A stretch of DNA of 64,000 bases from Phoronis australis (GCA_002633005.1 NMRA01000146.1:369981-433980), one strand, 5' to 3'; positions 44,905-57,449 are shown, counted from the stretch's first letter. The notes: a model not told the origin generated them from the sequence alone. Translations and numbers: made by a program.

Positions 44905-46560
44905 GATAATATACCTATAAATCAAATTCCAAAAAGTTCCCACGTCTACACTAGCACATTTTTTTAAAAAAGGTGTTTTTGTTGCACAAAATATGATGCA
45001 CATTCCTGCCACTTGGTGGCGCTTTTCTATTGAATTGACCAATCGGAGAGCCAGATTGTATTGTTGTGCTTAGTTACTTCAATATGGCTGCTCCCATGGA
45101 GTGTGATGCCTGTATAATTCAAGGTTTATCAAACAGCACAAAATTGTGGTGTCAGAGCCTAAAGAAGCTTAGGAAAGCTCCCTGACGAAAGCTGATTGAC
45201 TGTGGAACTCTGTAGATCAGTAGATCAAAAAGAAGAAGAGGTGTCACAAACGTTTGTGCAGAAAAAAGCTGCATGTCCTGGTAGCCTACACAGTATACTG
45301 CTGAGTGCTGTAGACTAGAAGACCAAGTGTCAGACCAAAAAATTGAATGGACATAGAACGGCATAGCAACGTTTCAAGGCACCAACAGTAGTACTAAAGC
45401 TGAAGTTGCTGAAAGGGATACAGATGTTATCCAAGATTTCCCAAGAAAATCAATTATACTTCCAAAATCTGAAACACCCAATTAACCTGAACAAGATAGG
45501 AACATTCTGAAACATGAGTGCATCAGTTGTTAGCAGGAAAAGTACATTATGGCCACATTTCAAGAAAGAGAAAGAAGTATAGCTTTCAAAAACAGGTACG
45601 TGTTTTTTAAAAATACATCTTGGTGTTTTCCATGTGTGTTTCAGTATTATCACCATGAGTTCTTTTTTAACTTGTTCAGCCCATTGGCTGCCTAGGCCTT
45701 AGACAATACTGCTGACCCAGTAGAGACGATGATCATACCATAGGTACTTCATATGCCGGATATTTTTCGGCAAATTATGTTCCTATAAGTTTAGAAGTAC
45801 CGTGTAGAGAGATACTCTGAGGAGGTCGTTAATGTTTTCATTTGTTCCCAGTTTAAACAAATATTCCTGCAATCCTGTTTTTCGAACACTCAATTCAGTT
45901 GCCACATCAACACTGCTTGCGCTAAGGGATAATCCTATGGCGTTATACTGTGGGTGTGATTTTAAAGCACTTTAAGTCAAAAATTTTTGAGAGGGTTAAA
46001 TGGAGTAGATGGTTGCAAACAACATATGCCCAAGTGGCCGTCATCCCCTGCCGTAGTCTCAATGTTTTGTAAACATTAATTACTTAGGTAGCTGCAATGA
46101 TAATTAAATTAAAGTGCCCAAGTGGCCATCGTTGCCGTCGAAATTTGAGGACGATGGAAGCCACTGTCCATTTCGTCAAACGTCGATTACCTTAAGTGTA
46201 AATCGATTGACTATGGTTTGAGCATCTGATTTAAAAAAATTAAATTTCAATCACTGCACTGGTATATAAGCTGATTTATTTTCAGTTGCATCTACTGATC
46301 TAATTATTAGACGATCAATATTATTAGGCTACAGACAGCATGTAAATTAGTTAGGCTGGTGGTGGATCAGTTCCTGATAAGTCCGTCTGAAAAAGTTGCA
46401 TGCCAATTCACTCATAGTTGAGTGTTAAATTAGTGTTAACAGTTCGGGTTTTTTTCAGTTGGACTTGTATGGCAATCAACAGCTCATTCCAGAGCCCTGA
46501 ATATGCAAATGAAATTCAAAGATAAAGACCTTGTGTCTTAGAAGCCAAGTACCACAGATC
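44905..46560. other. Mostly no feature; possible mobile-element coding scraps
   Basis: From about 45083 a plus frame starts MAAPMECDACIIQGLSNS and ends soon; no domain was recognised. The remainder is AT-rich without exons. Confidence 0.35.
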
Positions 46561-46594
46561 ATTATGCTATAAAAAATAGAAAGACACAACGATT

Positions 46595-46786
46595 GTGAAG
46601 AGTGACGAATTCACAGTTTTCCGAGATGTTTTTCTACAGTTTTTTGTGGAGTTCATTGAATCGAAGCTTCTAACACAAGGAGATGTCATTTGCCTTTCAA
46701 AACTAAAGCAAGACTTTGAAGCTGTTCTTCAGAAAGCTGGTGTGCATGAAGTTCTTTGGACAGGCAATCTTAAGAAATATTGTTGA
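46595..46786 (+). pseudogene. Short fragment, possibly from family X
   Basis: A 63-residue frame with LSKLKQDFEAVLQKAGV and then NLKKYC. A helix of the form SKL-x5-F-x3-L-x3-G-V followed by LK recalls an N-terminal part of family X proteins, from memory and weakly. It is too short to be sure; it could also be a chance frame. Confidence 0.25.
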
Positions 46787-46799
46787 AGCTACTCACTGT

Positions 46800-49060
46800 T
46801 GTAGTTTGTGCCTGACTAAGAGATACGAAAGTGAATTGAGGCTAGTGTTCAATAATTCACTTGCTGACTCTAATTAACACAGCCCATTATAACATTTTTT
46901 GAATCAAACTTTTGCCAAAATAGTGCCCGCCTCCAAACAAGGACTTAGTGTTTGACCCTTCATTGCCTGCGGGCTAATCACCAGTGTGCAATGCTGTACC
47001 CTCTCGAATCGACCATAGTTGGCNTTTTCCGAAAGTTTGACGATCTAACCGGCTAACGAGGTCGAGTCGACATTGACCTACCTTTTGAACCTGCAATGTC
47101 CGAGGTCACTGTTGAAGTAGTGCGGTAGGTGAATATGGAAAACATTATTACATGGCCGTACTTCCCTCGACAGATTCAACGCGTATGCGATAAAACACCT
47201 AACTTCACCGATACCTTACTTAAAATAATTTGACATGTTTGTAGCATGTCTGTATTTCAAATCCGTTGCACTACTGCACGTACCCCTGTTGAAATTCTGG
47301 ATCTGCTAGTGGTTTACATCTGATGCTCAGATTAAGCAATTATATACCTAGCTCTATGTAGTATTTTCATATACATTCATATTGTGTTATGATGTTTTAT
47401 AATAACGGTTGGAATCTTCTGGTCCATTCTCACCTGAACCTGCAACGCTTCATGCGATCTACATGTAGGGTTCAGTCCTTTACTTTGCAATCAACATCAC
47501 TAAAAAGGAAGTCATTGTGATGATTGTAAAATACCTATCTGAAACGTTGCTTCAAGAACTGTTGAGCGGAGGTTGACGAAAACTCTCTTATATAGAAATA
47601 GCAAAAGCCATTATACGTGTTTCTTGTATTGATTAGTAAGCAAAAATGTAGGATTTCTTAAAGTTACACGCTTGGGCCCACCCTAAAATATTGACTTGTA
47701 ACTACGTTTTATTTGTTCAACAGGAGGTTCATTTTTACAACTCGGTAAACCGGTGATCAATCTGATGAGCAACAGAAAAATTGCTACCCGCAAGATTTAC
47801 ACCTTTACAGGATAAGTGCTCCTTCGATACTTAAAGCGTATAGTTTGCAATAACCAATCAATCAAGTATGATTTTTGGATTGCTTCGTGTTAATATGCGT
47901 TCCCATTTTTCGGAACCACTTAACGTTACTAGACGTCAAGCGGACATTACAGGGCCGCCAGTTGTCATCGTTTTGATGCCGTAATTTCAACTTTCATTAT
48001 AGAGTTCTGAGCACCAGCTGCAAGAATTTTAAAGTTATTTAAATTTCGAGCTTTGGGAAACCTTAATGATTTTGCTGACATCGTTGGTTGTTTAATGGGA
48101 GTGTGACAGTAATGGTGAACAGGACAACCGATATCAGCAAAGTGGGTGGTTTCAATCAAAGCATGCAGGACACACAGGTCACTGTCCACGAATGTTTTAA
48201 TATGTGTGTACTCTACAGAGGCTCAGCTTTCGCATGTAGTATGACACTTTTCTGAGTGATTTTGCGCCGCAAAAGAAATAACGATCGAATGAAAGCCAAT
48301 TCCACCAGTTACACACATTGTCTTAGGTGGATTTAAAAAGTAACGAAAATAGCTTATTTGCGAATACGTTTCAACTATGACTTTGACATTTTCACTTTCA
48401 CACAATTTGTGTTTAATCAGTATGCCATTCTTAGCTTCTGTTAATTTGTCGTTGTTGCACAGTGACGCAACAAAAATGCTAACATTTTGATGGTTTCTGA
48501 AGCTATAAACTAGCCAAAAATTGCTAAGGGGCAGTTATCTGTGAAGAAGTCAAATATTTCAAATAGAACTATTTTAGGTGTTGGTCATTCCGCCTAAGAG
48601 TAAAACTAAGCTATATTTAAAAAAAAATCCGTGACATTTTATGTTTCCGCATATGCCTGACTTTCTCCTGCACTGACTCATAAGTTTTTGTAACACACAT
48701 TTATTTCCTTTCCATCGAATTCAGGTAAAATCTGTTGCCAAAATATCCACTCATGTCGGTAGCGGACGAAATCTTTTGATCTCCAAAAGGAGATAGCAAG
48801 GCTACTTCCCGTCAATGTGAGTCAGGGCTGGTGTAATGAATAAGCCAATAATTCCATCAGAATTACATATTTTTCTAGTAAATGTTGTTTTTAATGCCAC
48901 AAATGATTATATTTTACTGAAAAATAATTGAGTGTGTGAAATTTATTAGGAAAATTTAACCAAGGCCTTTTCTGGAAAACACCACTTTTCCAGTGAGGCA
49001 TGGAATATGTTGCAATCTGCCATAGTTTTGGTCACATCACGTGACCTAATGAATGCAAGT
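46800..49060. other. No feature seen; contains an N at 47024
   Basis: Two minus frames (48405-48223, 48189-47965) have no domain and no convincing splice sites. Flanks of the N at 47024 show no duplication like that at 33753. Confidence 0.4.
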
Positions 49061-49069
49061 CCAAAATGA

Positions 49070-49142
49070 TTTCTACCCCGACCGGGTCTCGAACACAGGA
49101 CCTTCTGCTAACCGTGCAGACGCTCTAGCCACTGAGAAATCG
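49070..49142 (-). repeat. tRNA-derived SINE head
   Basis: On the minus strand CAGTGGCTAGAGCGTCTGC resembles an A box and TGTTCGAGACCC a B box, with tRNA-like spacing, ending in GGTCGGGGTAGAAATC. It lies directly beside the candidate exon at 49196-49346. Confidence 0.6.
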
Positions 49143-49194
49143 GGACAACTGGTCAAACGCATAGATCCAATCAGACTTAGTAGTGGTCATCTTA

Positions 49195-49346
49195 CCCATG
49201 ATCACATTTTTACATCTGTCTTGAAGAAACTCATCCCCATCATCGTAGGCTCCGTCAGCTTCGTCATTCAGCCAATCGGGGCTGAGTACCGTAGACACTA
49301 GAATCTTGCGAATACCTTCAGGTGACGAACTCATATCGTGATCCAT
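49195..49346 (-). CDS. Candidate first coding exon, acidic protein (tentative)
   Basis: On the minus strand a frame begins MDHDMSSSPEGIRKILVST and reads on as an acidic stretch DWLNDEADGAYDDGDEFLQD, ending ATCATGG before GTAAGA, a good donor. Codon use looks more even than the AT-rich surroundings. No domain is recognised and no second exon was found downstream (towards lower coordinates). It may be the start of an unknown host gene or a chance frame beside a SINE. Confidence 0.3.
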
Positions 49347-49349
49347 GCC

Positions 49350-51890
49350 GTTGTTATTTTGTTGCTTAATTAAAAGCGGTTGCTTTCATGCAATTCCCAA
49401 CTCAGAAACCCACCCTAGATTCAAATTTAGTGTAAGGTAAGGTTAATAAGAGGTGAGAAAGTTTTAGTCAATCGTTTTGTTGTTACTTCCGTGCTCTCGC
49501 GTTGACGTAATGTGCTGTAAAAATGCTAATCAATGTGTGATTTGACGTTCATGCCGCGTTTGCTTGTGCTATTATTCTTGTTTTCGTGAATTGCTTAAAC
49601 ATTACTTGCTCCGTAGCTATAAAATAACGAAAATGCTTAAAAGGAGGGCTTTAATGTGGCCTGGTTCTTCTAAGCAATAGTTCATCAGTACTTATAAAAT
49701 AACACTATTAGATTGGGTTTAGGCTTTAATTACGTCTGGTTTTTACTAAGCATGAGGTAAAATCACACATGGTGCATGGTTTTCCAAATTGTGTTCTAGG
49801 CAATGGTTGGCTCGTGGTTTTCAGACATCGGAATTGACTAGTGGCTTTAGTTCCTGTTGGTGTGTGTGTATCCATTTAAAATGTGGCCTTGACAGGCTGA
49901 GTGAGGTTGAATGTTCATGTAGAGGTATTGCAAATCAGCGCACGCGAAGAGCTACAATGTACGTGCCCACCTGGTTGCCGGGAGTGAGCGATAGCTGACT
50001 TGACACCTCCAAAGGCGTGAAATTACGGTAAAGTTTGATTGAACTAGCGATCAGATCTCATAAAAACAAGATACTCGCTATTTCGTTCAATTGTTCTCCA
50101 CATGAGTGCTGACAGCGCAGCTATCGTTCACTCACGAGTCAGCCAGCCGAGTCATCTGGTATCGCTCCCTCTGCGCTGGCTCTCGTAAACGAGGGGGATG
50201 ATATTTGCTAGGTGGTGCTAATGAAAAATGGACCCTTTTTATTCACATAGATTGATTTCAAATCAGTTTTAACTGTGGATAACAGCAAGGGGGCGTTCAA
50301 TGACAAAGTGCCCCATTTGGTAATCGAGGTTATTAAACCTGGGGCCGGACTCACTTCTACCTTCGAAAGAATTTTACACACCTCTAAAGTCTCAATAAGT
50401 GAGCATTGATTGCTAATTGTGTAAAATAATGCAGAGAATGGACGTTGTATTTTACCTTGCCATTAAGTCTTGACAATGATGCACTTCTCAAATATCGATG
50501 AGGCCCGCCAAATGACCCCAGTACAAGGGTCACCGCAGACAGATGTATTAGAGCCGAGCAACTGCCTCAAGCGAGCGATATCTGAGCCCATGACAGGTCA
50601 CGTCAAGGCGTGAGAATGCGACAACAGAAGAATAAACTGGTCGCTAATTCACTCGTCCGTGCATTATCAGCACACCAGTTGTTGATTTTAGGCTCGCGGC
50701 TCAGTTTCAGCACGTTTCTGTCTACGGTGGTCTGAGCTACTAAAACATGGACTTCCGCAGAGAATGTAGTCAAAAGCTCACTTTTGTCATTTAATTTTGG
50801 TTTTTCAGGACAGTCCACATTGGTAAAGAGTGTGGAGCGGTTGTCAAGCACAGCCAAACAGTGTGTTGCACATTTTTCATGCAAATTAATTTTGATAACT
50901 CTTTAGGGGAGGCTGGTGAATAGTTACCCGTCAGTTATCACCTGGAGAACACGTGATTGTCAGTGGAAGCCTACTTAAGGGAAGGTTTGCCAGAGTTTTC
51001 TACGTCACTGGCTGTCAAATTCACCAAAACATCACCAAACCCCGACTTCATTTTCTTGAGTTTGAAAACAAGAATCTGTTAGAATCTGTCAAAGTTGACG
51101 TTTTCTCTACCCCGAGCAGGTTACGGATTTCTATCTTTTGGCTTCAAGTCGTCGACCGATTTTATAAGATTGATTGCCTCAGCCCTATTGCGTGGAACAG
51201 GCTTAGTTATGGTTAGACAGATTTTTAGACGAAAGATAAGAGATTCTTTGGTTGACGAACATCCCTCTCCCCACTCCGTGTTGGATTAAGATCCGTTCAC
51301 ACAGGTGAACTCCATCAAACGTTAGCTCAGCAACATGACTTAAGTTTTGATAAGTTTGGAAACCAGTTCATGCTAGCAACAAATAAGGAGGATGCCATTT
51401 GGTTATTATTCACCAAACTCCACCAGTGTTCAAATTAATGTGCATGACCAAACTTCAGCACGTTAAGTGGATCGTGTCTGCAAGCCATCCAAACAGGAAA
51501 CTTTTGTCGGCAGACTTGGCCAAAATCAGGGTTGGGTTTTTTGCAAAGTTTACACAAAATGCCGATCTGGACGTGTCTTTCAAATCCATCGTGCGCATGC
51601 GATGATGTACATATAACTTTGGAAATCTTGTGTTATAGAAAGGTTATAGGTCTTGCGAAACTTCCTCAGTAACTCAACAGTCCGGTCGCACCCACCAATT
51701 ACGTCAGTTTTGTTCATTCCTCTAGTAGTATGAACTTTCAACGTCGCGAGCTTACACACGAAACCCTAGTGTGATCTAGCTCTTCACTGCCGTGTCTTTC
51801 CTCAAAATTGCAAGAAACTAGCTTCACTAAACACTACGACACTCATGTGCGCACCCTTTTAGATGTTGGAATTTTGATGTAAATATTTGA
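49350..51890. other. Region 3' of gene A, no feature seen
   Basis: Holds the expected 3' UTR and polyadenylation site of gene A just left of 51898, not pinpointed. A small inverted repeat (GTGAGCGATAGCTG near 49984, complement near 50122) is present. Open frames lack support. Confidence 0.4.
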
Positions 51891-51897
51891 ATATACA

Positions 51898-53162
51898 TCA
51901 CTTTTTGCCCACTGGTGTGGGCCTGTATACAGAATTGTGACTTTCGGGCAAAACCCTAGCTGTTCCGAGCTTAGGACTGTTGACGGAACTAGACCGCTGC
52001 TTCCTTGATATTGACGACGACCTTCGGCAGCCGAAAATGCTAAGCTGTTGCTCCAAATTTGCTGGAGAGACAGGACCACTCACTTTACTCAGTTTGTAAG
52101 TTGCCGTGGCGTGAGCCCAAGCATAGAAGTAGTAGATGGTATTACTTGACTTTTTCACGTCTTTGTGGTTGTAATGACCCAGTATTTCTAGAGCCCGTGC
52201 TGCTATGGTGGGAGGTAGATTTTCAACGTTAAAATTTCTCAACCTCGATTGGAAATCATGGTCTTCATAACACTGTTGGAGACAACTGACCCAGTCTTTT
52301 GTTTTCCCTTCGTTCACTCCAAGAATCAGCAATGCTGCAACTAAAGTGTCGTGTATTGATCGAGTTGGAAATCTGTATCGTTGTAGCTCAGCAACACGCT
52401 GCCTGCTTATTGTCATCAACATTTTCGTGTAGCGATTCATGGTTCTGATGTGAACCAGCCTGTCGCTGGCCTCTTTGAAATCTTCTAACACATCAAATAA
52501 TCCCTGCCGGGCAGCCACGGCGATCATTCGTTTCATTCCCGCGTGATCCTTAGTTTTCTCCATGCCTTGAATTGTAGACTTAAGCGTAAGCGCCATGATC
52601 AATTTCTGAGATTGTCGGATCAGCTCCACGTCTTCATCCAGCTGTTCCCGTTTCATATGAGCTGCTGTTTTATTGTAGTTTGTCAGAGCCGCTTGGATTT
52701 TCTCGCGGTCCTTAGTTCCTTGACTTAACGTCAACGTTATTTTGTTGAGTTCGTGCTTCAGGCAATTGATATCGCCTAGTTTCTTCGGAGGTTCCACCTG
52801 CTGCCTGACATGTTCGCTTTTCTTATCAGCAACATTTGAGCAGGTGGACAGGAAACGTCCAAGCATGGTTCCATTGTCTATCACATGGAGTGCGTTGAGA
52901 ATTAGAGTGTGCTGTGTTATTGGTTCTGCAATCTTACCACGGGATTTCTTCCTTTCCTCTAGCATTTGTAGCAACTTGGCCACAACGTTGTCGAACTCTA
53001 CTTCTCCTTCAATTATTAGTTGTTTCGTCTCTGCCAGGTAAGCATTGCGCATGTGCCACACGAAAATGAAGACAAATGTGAAGCAGCAGATAACCAGGAC
53101 CAATGTAGTCAATGTCTTTGACTCTGTAACATCGACGACATGAGTCCAGAGGTATTCGGGCA
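51898..53162 (-). CDS. Gene A: terminal exon, transmembrane helix plus dynein-stalk-like cytoplasmic region
   Basis: The longest coding exon of the window. It begins after GATTGATTGTAG at 53162 in phase 1, matching the TSP1 exon donor, and runs 421 residues to a TGA at 51900-51898. Residues of about 16-37 (TLTTLVLVICCFTFVFIFVW) form one transmembrane helix followed by HMR. The tail starts with long charged helices (about 45-260) of coiled-coil character. At about 260-357 lies a part resembling the dynein heavy-chain stalk/microtubule-binding region: FPTRSIHDTLVAALLILG, DWVSCL, DFQSRLRNFNVENLPP, DVKKSSNTIYYFYAWAHATA. The end is serine- and arginine-rich (RRSSSISRKQRSSS). The similarity is judged by pattern recall and not computed. 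A role coupling a cell-surface receptor to microtubules is speculation. Confidence 0.85.
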
Positions 53163-53772
53163 CTACAATCAATCAAAACCATGTGCAGGCTCTTGAAATG
53201 CGAAACTTTTAAAAGTATTTCGAATAACACATTGCTTAAGTTTTCGTGGCCCCTAAAATTACCCAGATACCATTTGGCAGTTCGGGGGTGCGAACTGCTG
53301 ACCAGTATATACACAATGTCTAGACCTTGAACAAACCCGTTTTTTAGTAATACATGTAATGTTCACAGGCTCAAAAATTCGTGACACCCGCACCTACATT
53401 TTAGGCTGGGCGCGCGCATGTGGCGAAATTCTGGTTATTTCTACATGTATGTCGTGGCCGCCACTAACTCAAAATACGGGATCCACCCTTGCTATTGTCT
53501 CTCGTCGCTCAGTCGTTTTGACTATATTGCCACCCTTTGTATATCGAAAGTCTGTGACAGGCAAATGTCATTTGAGAGTCACCCCAGTTTTGCAACCCCA
53601 TAAACCACGTATCATCACAACGAAAAAGTGGGATTGTACTTCGAACACCTACATGTACCTACATGTGCCTACACGTAAAATATATTTTGAAGAATTTGCA
53701 GTTATTACACTTAGTGGTCAAACTACGTCTAGTTACATGAACCCAGTTAGTGGGTTTTGAATTTCTACTCAC

Positions 53773-53961
53773 TTTCGTGATATGGGTCACATGGGAATTC
53801 GTCTTTGCAGGCTGCAAACTGTTTGTACGAATCCGGGCAGTCGTCGCCCCCATTATCCGACGGCGGCGGGTTGGTGCAGGTTCGTTCTCTGCGTCGAATT
53901 CCCTTACCACAAGTTGTACTGCAACCGCCCCATTCAAGCCAATCTGACCACACACCATGAA
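53773..53961 (-). CDS. Gene A: thrombospondin type 1 (TSP1) exon
   Basis: A 189-nt exon, phase 1-1, between TCATTTCTTGAAG and GTGAGTAG. It encodes one complete TSP1 repeat: WSDWLEWGGCSTTCGKG with the layered tryptophans, RRRERTCTNPP with the arginines, then GGDDCP and the last two cysteines in FAACKDEFPC. TSP1 repeats are extracellular adhesion or guidance modules, often C-mannosylated on the tryptophans. Spliced upstream it follows the Ig exon ending LKVV, and downstream it leads after PYHE into the stem and the transmembrane helix. UNC5 receptors have two TSP1 repeats after two Ig domains; only one is seen here. Confidence 0.9.
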
Positions 53962-54146
53962 CTTCAAGAAATGAGAGAGGACGTGTTACCGTATCTTAAT
54001 TAATCTACAGATAAAGTGTCTGCGTGCACGACACTCTTAAATAAGTCTTGTTTGAAGACTGAGGTTTGCAAAGCTTCTTGAACCTGACTTCTGCTAAACA
54101 CCACTAGAGATTCATACCGTCTCATACCCGTTCTTACATCTTCCCT

Positions 54147-55117
54147 AATAGGCGGATTTAGGAGGGCCNGGCTGCCGCAAAAAAAATAAAACACCAACAG
54201 CGTACGGAAATGTTGAGTTTATTAATTAACCCCGGTAATTAAAATTATACGGATGAAACAAGATTGAAATGTATACAGTTTCAGTGTTGGGGGGTCCAGA
54301 TCATATTTCAAGTGTCAAATTCGGAAAACGGCGCAATCGTTACGGAACTATGGCTAACTATAGGCTCTCCTGCGATATCCCAGGCGACCGGCAGTGGCTC
54401 TGCGCACTGCGACTCCGTTTCCGTCGTCTGCCCCACTGTGCAATGAAAAAAATTTACTTCATTTTTTAAAGAAAATGGAACCTGAGTGACGATGAAAAAA
54501 CAGAAGCTGCTGGTAAGATGTGAATTTCAATCGACGCCTGAGTGAATCACTCAAAAACTCATAATTCTCTCTTTGACAAACCTTACCTTAAGACGATTTC
54601 CAAACCAATCCCGTCATTTTTACCAACATGAAAAACGGATTTGGTCTTTTGGACATTTGAACATAATTTTAAATACAAACAAATTTGTTACGAACCGAGT
54701 TCACAAAATATAAAACATGTAATAAGCATTACAAAAAGAAATAAGTTTCGCGTGCATACGCTGTGGATCACAAACAAGTAGGTCTCGTAGTATCAGATTA
54801 GGATTTAAATCGTGATAGTGTAGTGGTAAAGCACGCGTGCTCTATCCACCAGGTCGTGAGCTCGAGTCTTTGGGATGTGCAGTTTTTCCTGTTTGACACG
54901 TTTTACTTTTTTGCTTTTTTTCTTGGATAATACTCCAGGAATCAAGCAAAACGCTTGATTTTTGGAGAAAAAACAGAAAAATTCCTTGGGCGGGAAGGGG
55001 GGCAAACCCCCCTCCCGACCTCCCCCCATTCGGTGGTATGCGCATCTACAATCGTGGGGTGCGCAAATGCTTACAGAAAAAATGTTGCCCCCTTGTGATA
55101 TCCTAGATCCGCCACTG
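54147..55117 (-). mobile_element. R1 non-autonomous transposon, inverted complete copy
   Basis: Reverse-complement counterpart of 8608-9578, from TAGGCGGATTTAGGAGGG to CCTAGATCCGCCACTG. Landmarks in reverse order include GGCTGCCGCAAAAAAAATAA, TTAATTAACC, the tRNA-like part and CCCCTTGTGATATCC. The N at 54169 sits where the other copy has a long G/C homopolymer, a likely sequencing failure. It lies in the intergenic space just upstream of the TSP1 exon, within a gene A intron. Confidence 0.8.
54812..54878 (+). repeat. tRNA-like segment inside R1 (inverted copy)
   Basis: TAGTGTAGTGGTAAAGCACG resembles an A box and GAGCTCGAGTC a B box. It is the counterpart of 8832-8906 but has drifted in the anticodon-arm region. 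Confidence 0.55.
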
Positions 55118-56400
55118 CGTCGGGGGTTTTCGTGGATGAATTCATGCAATTCATCACACTGCAAAATGGGTCCTTCCCCGTTGTTTTGGCGCTTCCTGGT
55201 TGACAGTTGGTGTGTCACCACTTGGCGACGCTAGTAGTAGCGGTAACGGCGAACTCACAAGTGAACTCTCCTATTCTACTACAATCCTTGGTTTCAGCTT
55301 AGGAGTTAAGAGACAGTCCATATAAAAACCAGTTGATTTTCAAAAATCAGTCTATACGTCAAAATTTAAAACAAATTCATTTTTGTACATGGGTAGGTAT
55401 CCTAAAATAAGCCCAAATGCCAAATTTTGTGCACTCAATGACCCCTAATTTCGCCGCTGGAGCATGATAACACAAATTGGCACAATTGGGCATATTAGCC
55501 GTCTCAAAAATCGCATGATTTCAGCAATAAAATGAGTAACATACAAAATAGATCAAAAGCTATATTTTGGTGGCTGAAATAACCAACGTATACTGTACAT
55601 AATTCTGTGCCAAAATCTGACAGTTTTGTGCTAGACATGGGAGATAACCCACAGACCACTTTTTGGGGCTAATTTTAGTGGCCATTTTTGTGACCTTCTT
55701 ACTGTCATAAAACACCTTTTAGCCTTATGTGACGTTTTGAACATACACTGTACAGTTAAAGAGTTAGTCTTGATGACTGAGCAATAAAAAATCTTGCCTC
55801 AACTTTGCACCTTAGTGAAAATTGTCTTGCAAAACTGTCTATTTTCATAGTTTGGAAATGACGAGCAGAGTTTACAGACCATTTGAACAAACATTTAGGC
55901 AACAAGTCTGCTTTAAATAGTTATAGAAACCAAGTCTAAACTCTTTCAAATGAAAACAAGATGTTTTCCGGGTTTATTACGCGGCTAGTATCAAACCTGA
56001 ACCCGATGACCTTTGCCCACTGAGGGAGTCAGTTGAGGTTAAACTTGAGGATATATAAAAAATGTACGTGTAACCCTATTGTATTCTTTCATTTCTTTTA
56101 CATTATCAGGTTAATTTAAACACTGTAGACATTTTAAATGTAAATAAATGCCTTTAAGATTAAACGAGAAAGAATTGATATTTGTAATGACTGGTTTTGA
56201 GAGAAGCAAGGGCATTTTAAAAAGACAAAATGGCGGACGATGTCGATGGGCCTTCATGTTCCTTGAGAGTTTATTCTGCAAAAAATCTGATCACAAAAGC
56301 TTTGTGCTTTAGTGAGTTATGTCAAAGACACCACTGAACATTTGAGATACAGGAAACTACCTCGCAAAGCAAGGCTTGTGCCAGAGTACGCACTCGTACT
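55118..56400. other. Gene A intron, no feature seen
   Basis: AT-rich without recognised elements until the family Y pseudogene begins. Confidence 0.4.
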
Positions 56401-56439
56401 ACCCAGAGTCGGTGAATTTCTGACTGAACAGGACCAGTC

Positions 56440-57400
56440 ATGGAAGAGGCAGGTAATGCTGGATGTTACCACTATGCTCCTCTCCTCCTGAACGTAACAG
56501 CCTTGTCAAATTCTACCGGCATTTCTGTTTCGAGATATGACTTTAGTGAAAGTCAGAATGGAAAGGATCTCTGTGATCGCAAGATCGCTCCACTCAAACA
56601 ACATGTAAAATACTTTGTAAACTTTCTGGATTTGAAATAAGCATTACTTTCCAGTGGCCGTGTGAAGGGATGTTATGTGCATGCATGTTCAGTCAATGCA
56701 ACAAAGTCTTTTCCAAAATACTCAGTTCCTGGTATAAGCACATTCCCAAATTCCCACTATTCCACCCAAGGAATTCGCGTGTGGAAATCATTCCATGTAG
56801 GTGACGGTAAGTTCTTACAAATACTGAGGAAATGGGAAACCTATTTCTCTAAAATACACTAACATCTCTAGACATGGCGGATTTTCAGCACCAAGAGTAA
56901 AGGTTGGCATTGTATCTTGTGAAGAGCCTCAACAATTGTTCCGTTGTACCCAGCAAGGTTACTCGAATTTTTTTGCTACAGACGCAGAACTAGGTCAGCA
57001 TTTGGGTGTGGGTAACCACACTGAACATTTAGAGAGGGAAACCACGTATGACCACATCACACGACAGTGGTCAGAAATGCTTTCAGATGCAAGAACTGGA
57101 GCGTCATTTGAAGCAGCCTCAGAGTACTATTTGGATGAGACGAATGCTGAAGCAATAGGTTAGGCATTGAAAAAAGGTAAAAGGTCAACAATATTTTCAG
57201 CAAAGGTCAAGAATTTTCTGACGAACATATTCGATGAAGGAGATAAGTCAGGTAAAAACGTTCACCCTCGGAAGTGTCAAAATGGAGAAAACATTACGAG
57301 AACCCACAGGTAAAGTGTTTACCTGTGATATTAAATGAATCGCAGATTGGTGGATTTTTCCGAGGTTGTCTGCAGCAATGTTTATGACGATGCAATTTCT
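56440..57400 (+). pseudogene. Broken copy of multicopy invertebrate protein family Y (zinc-finger type)
   Basis: Fragments in two frames with stops read YDFSESQNGKDLCDRKIAPL and KQHVKYFVN, then RVKGCYVHA, GIRVWKSFHVGDGKF, RCTQQGYSNFFATDAELGQH with LGVGNHTEHLERETTYD, and after a stop in place of tryptophan ALKKGKRSTIF and FDEGDKSGKNVHP. The sequence of motifs (DFSEAQ-GKD-CDRK, GxRVW, a C2H2-like unit with H-x-x-x-G-x-H, G-W-ALK, F-x-x-G-x-x-SG-K) is, from memory, that of an uncharacterised family expanded in cnidarians and other marine invertebrates. Stops at 56638, 56860 and 57161 and a frame change show it is dead. It lies in an intron of gene A on the opposite strand. Confidence 0.55.
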
Positions 57401-57449
57401 GCTGAAGATGCTGTTATATCGTCAGATTTACTGAATGATGTGGTAAATG

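Noticed and set aside
47965-48405. Two adjacent minus frames with several cysteines
   Set aside because: No recognisable fold, no consistent splice signals, different frames; treated as chance.
51898-51930. Considered joining gene A and gene C as one transcript
   Set aside because: Gene A ends in a clear stop after a transmembrane exon, and gene B on the other strand lies between them.
54812-54878. Candidate functional tRNA gene
   Set aside because: A and B boxes are visible but no complete acceptor stem; it lies inside a repeated element.
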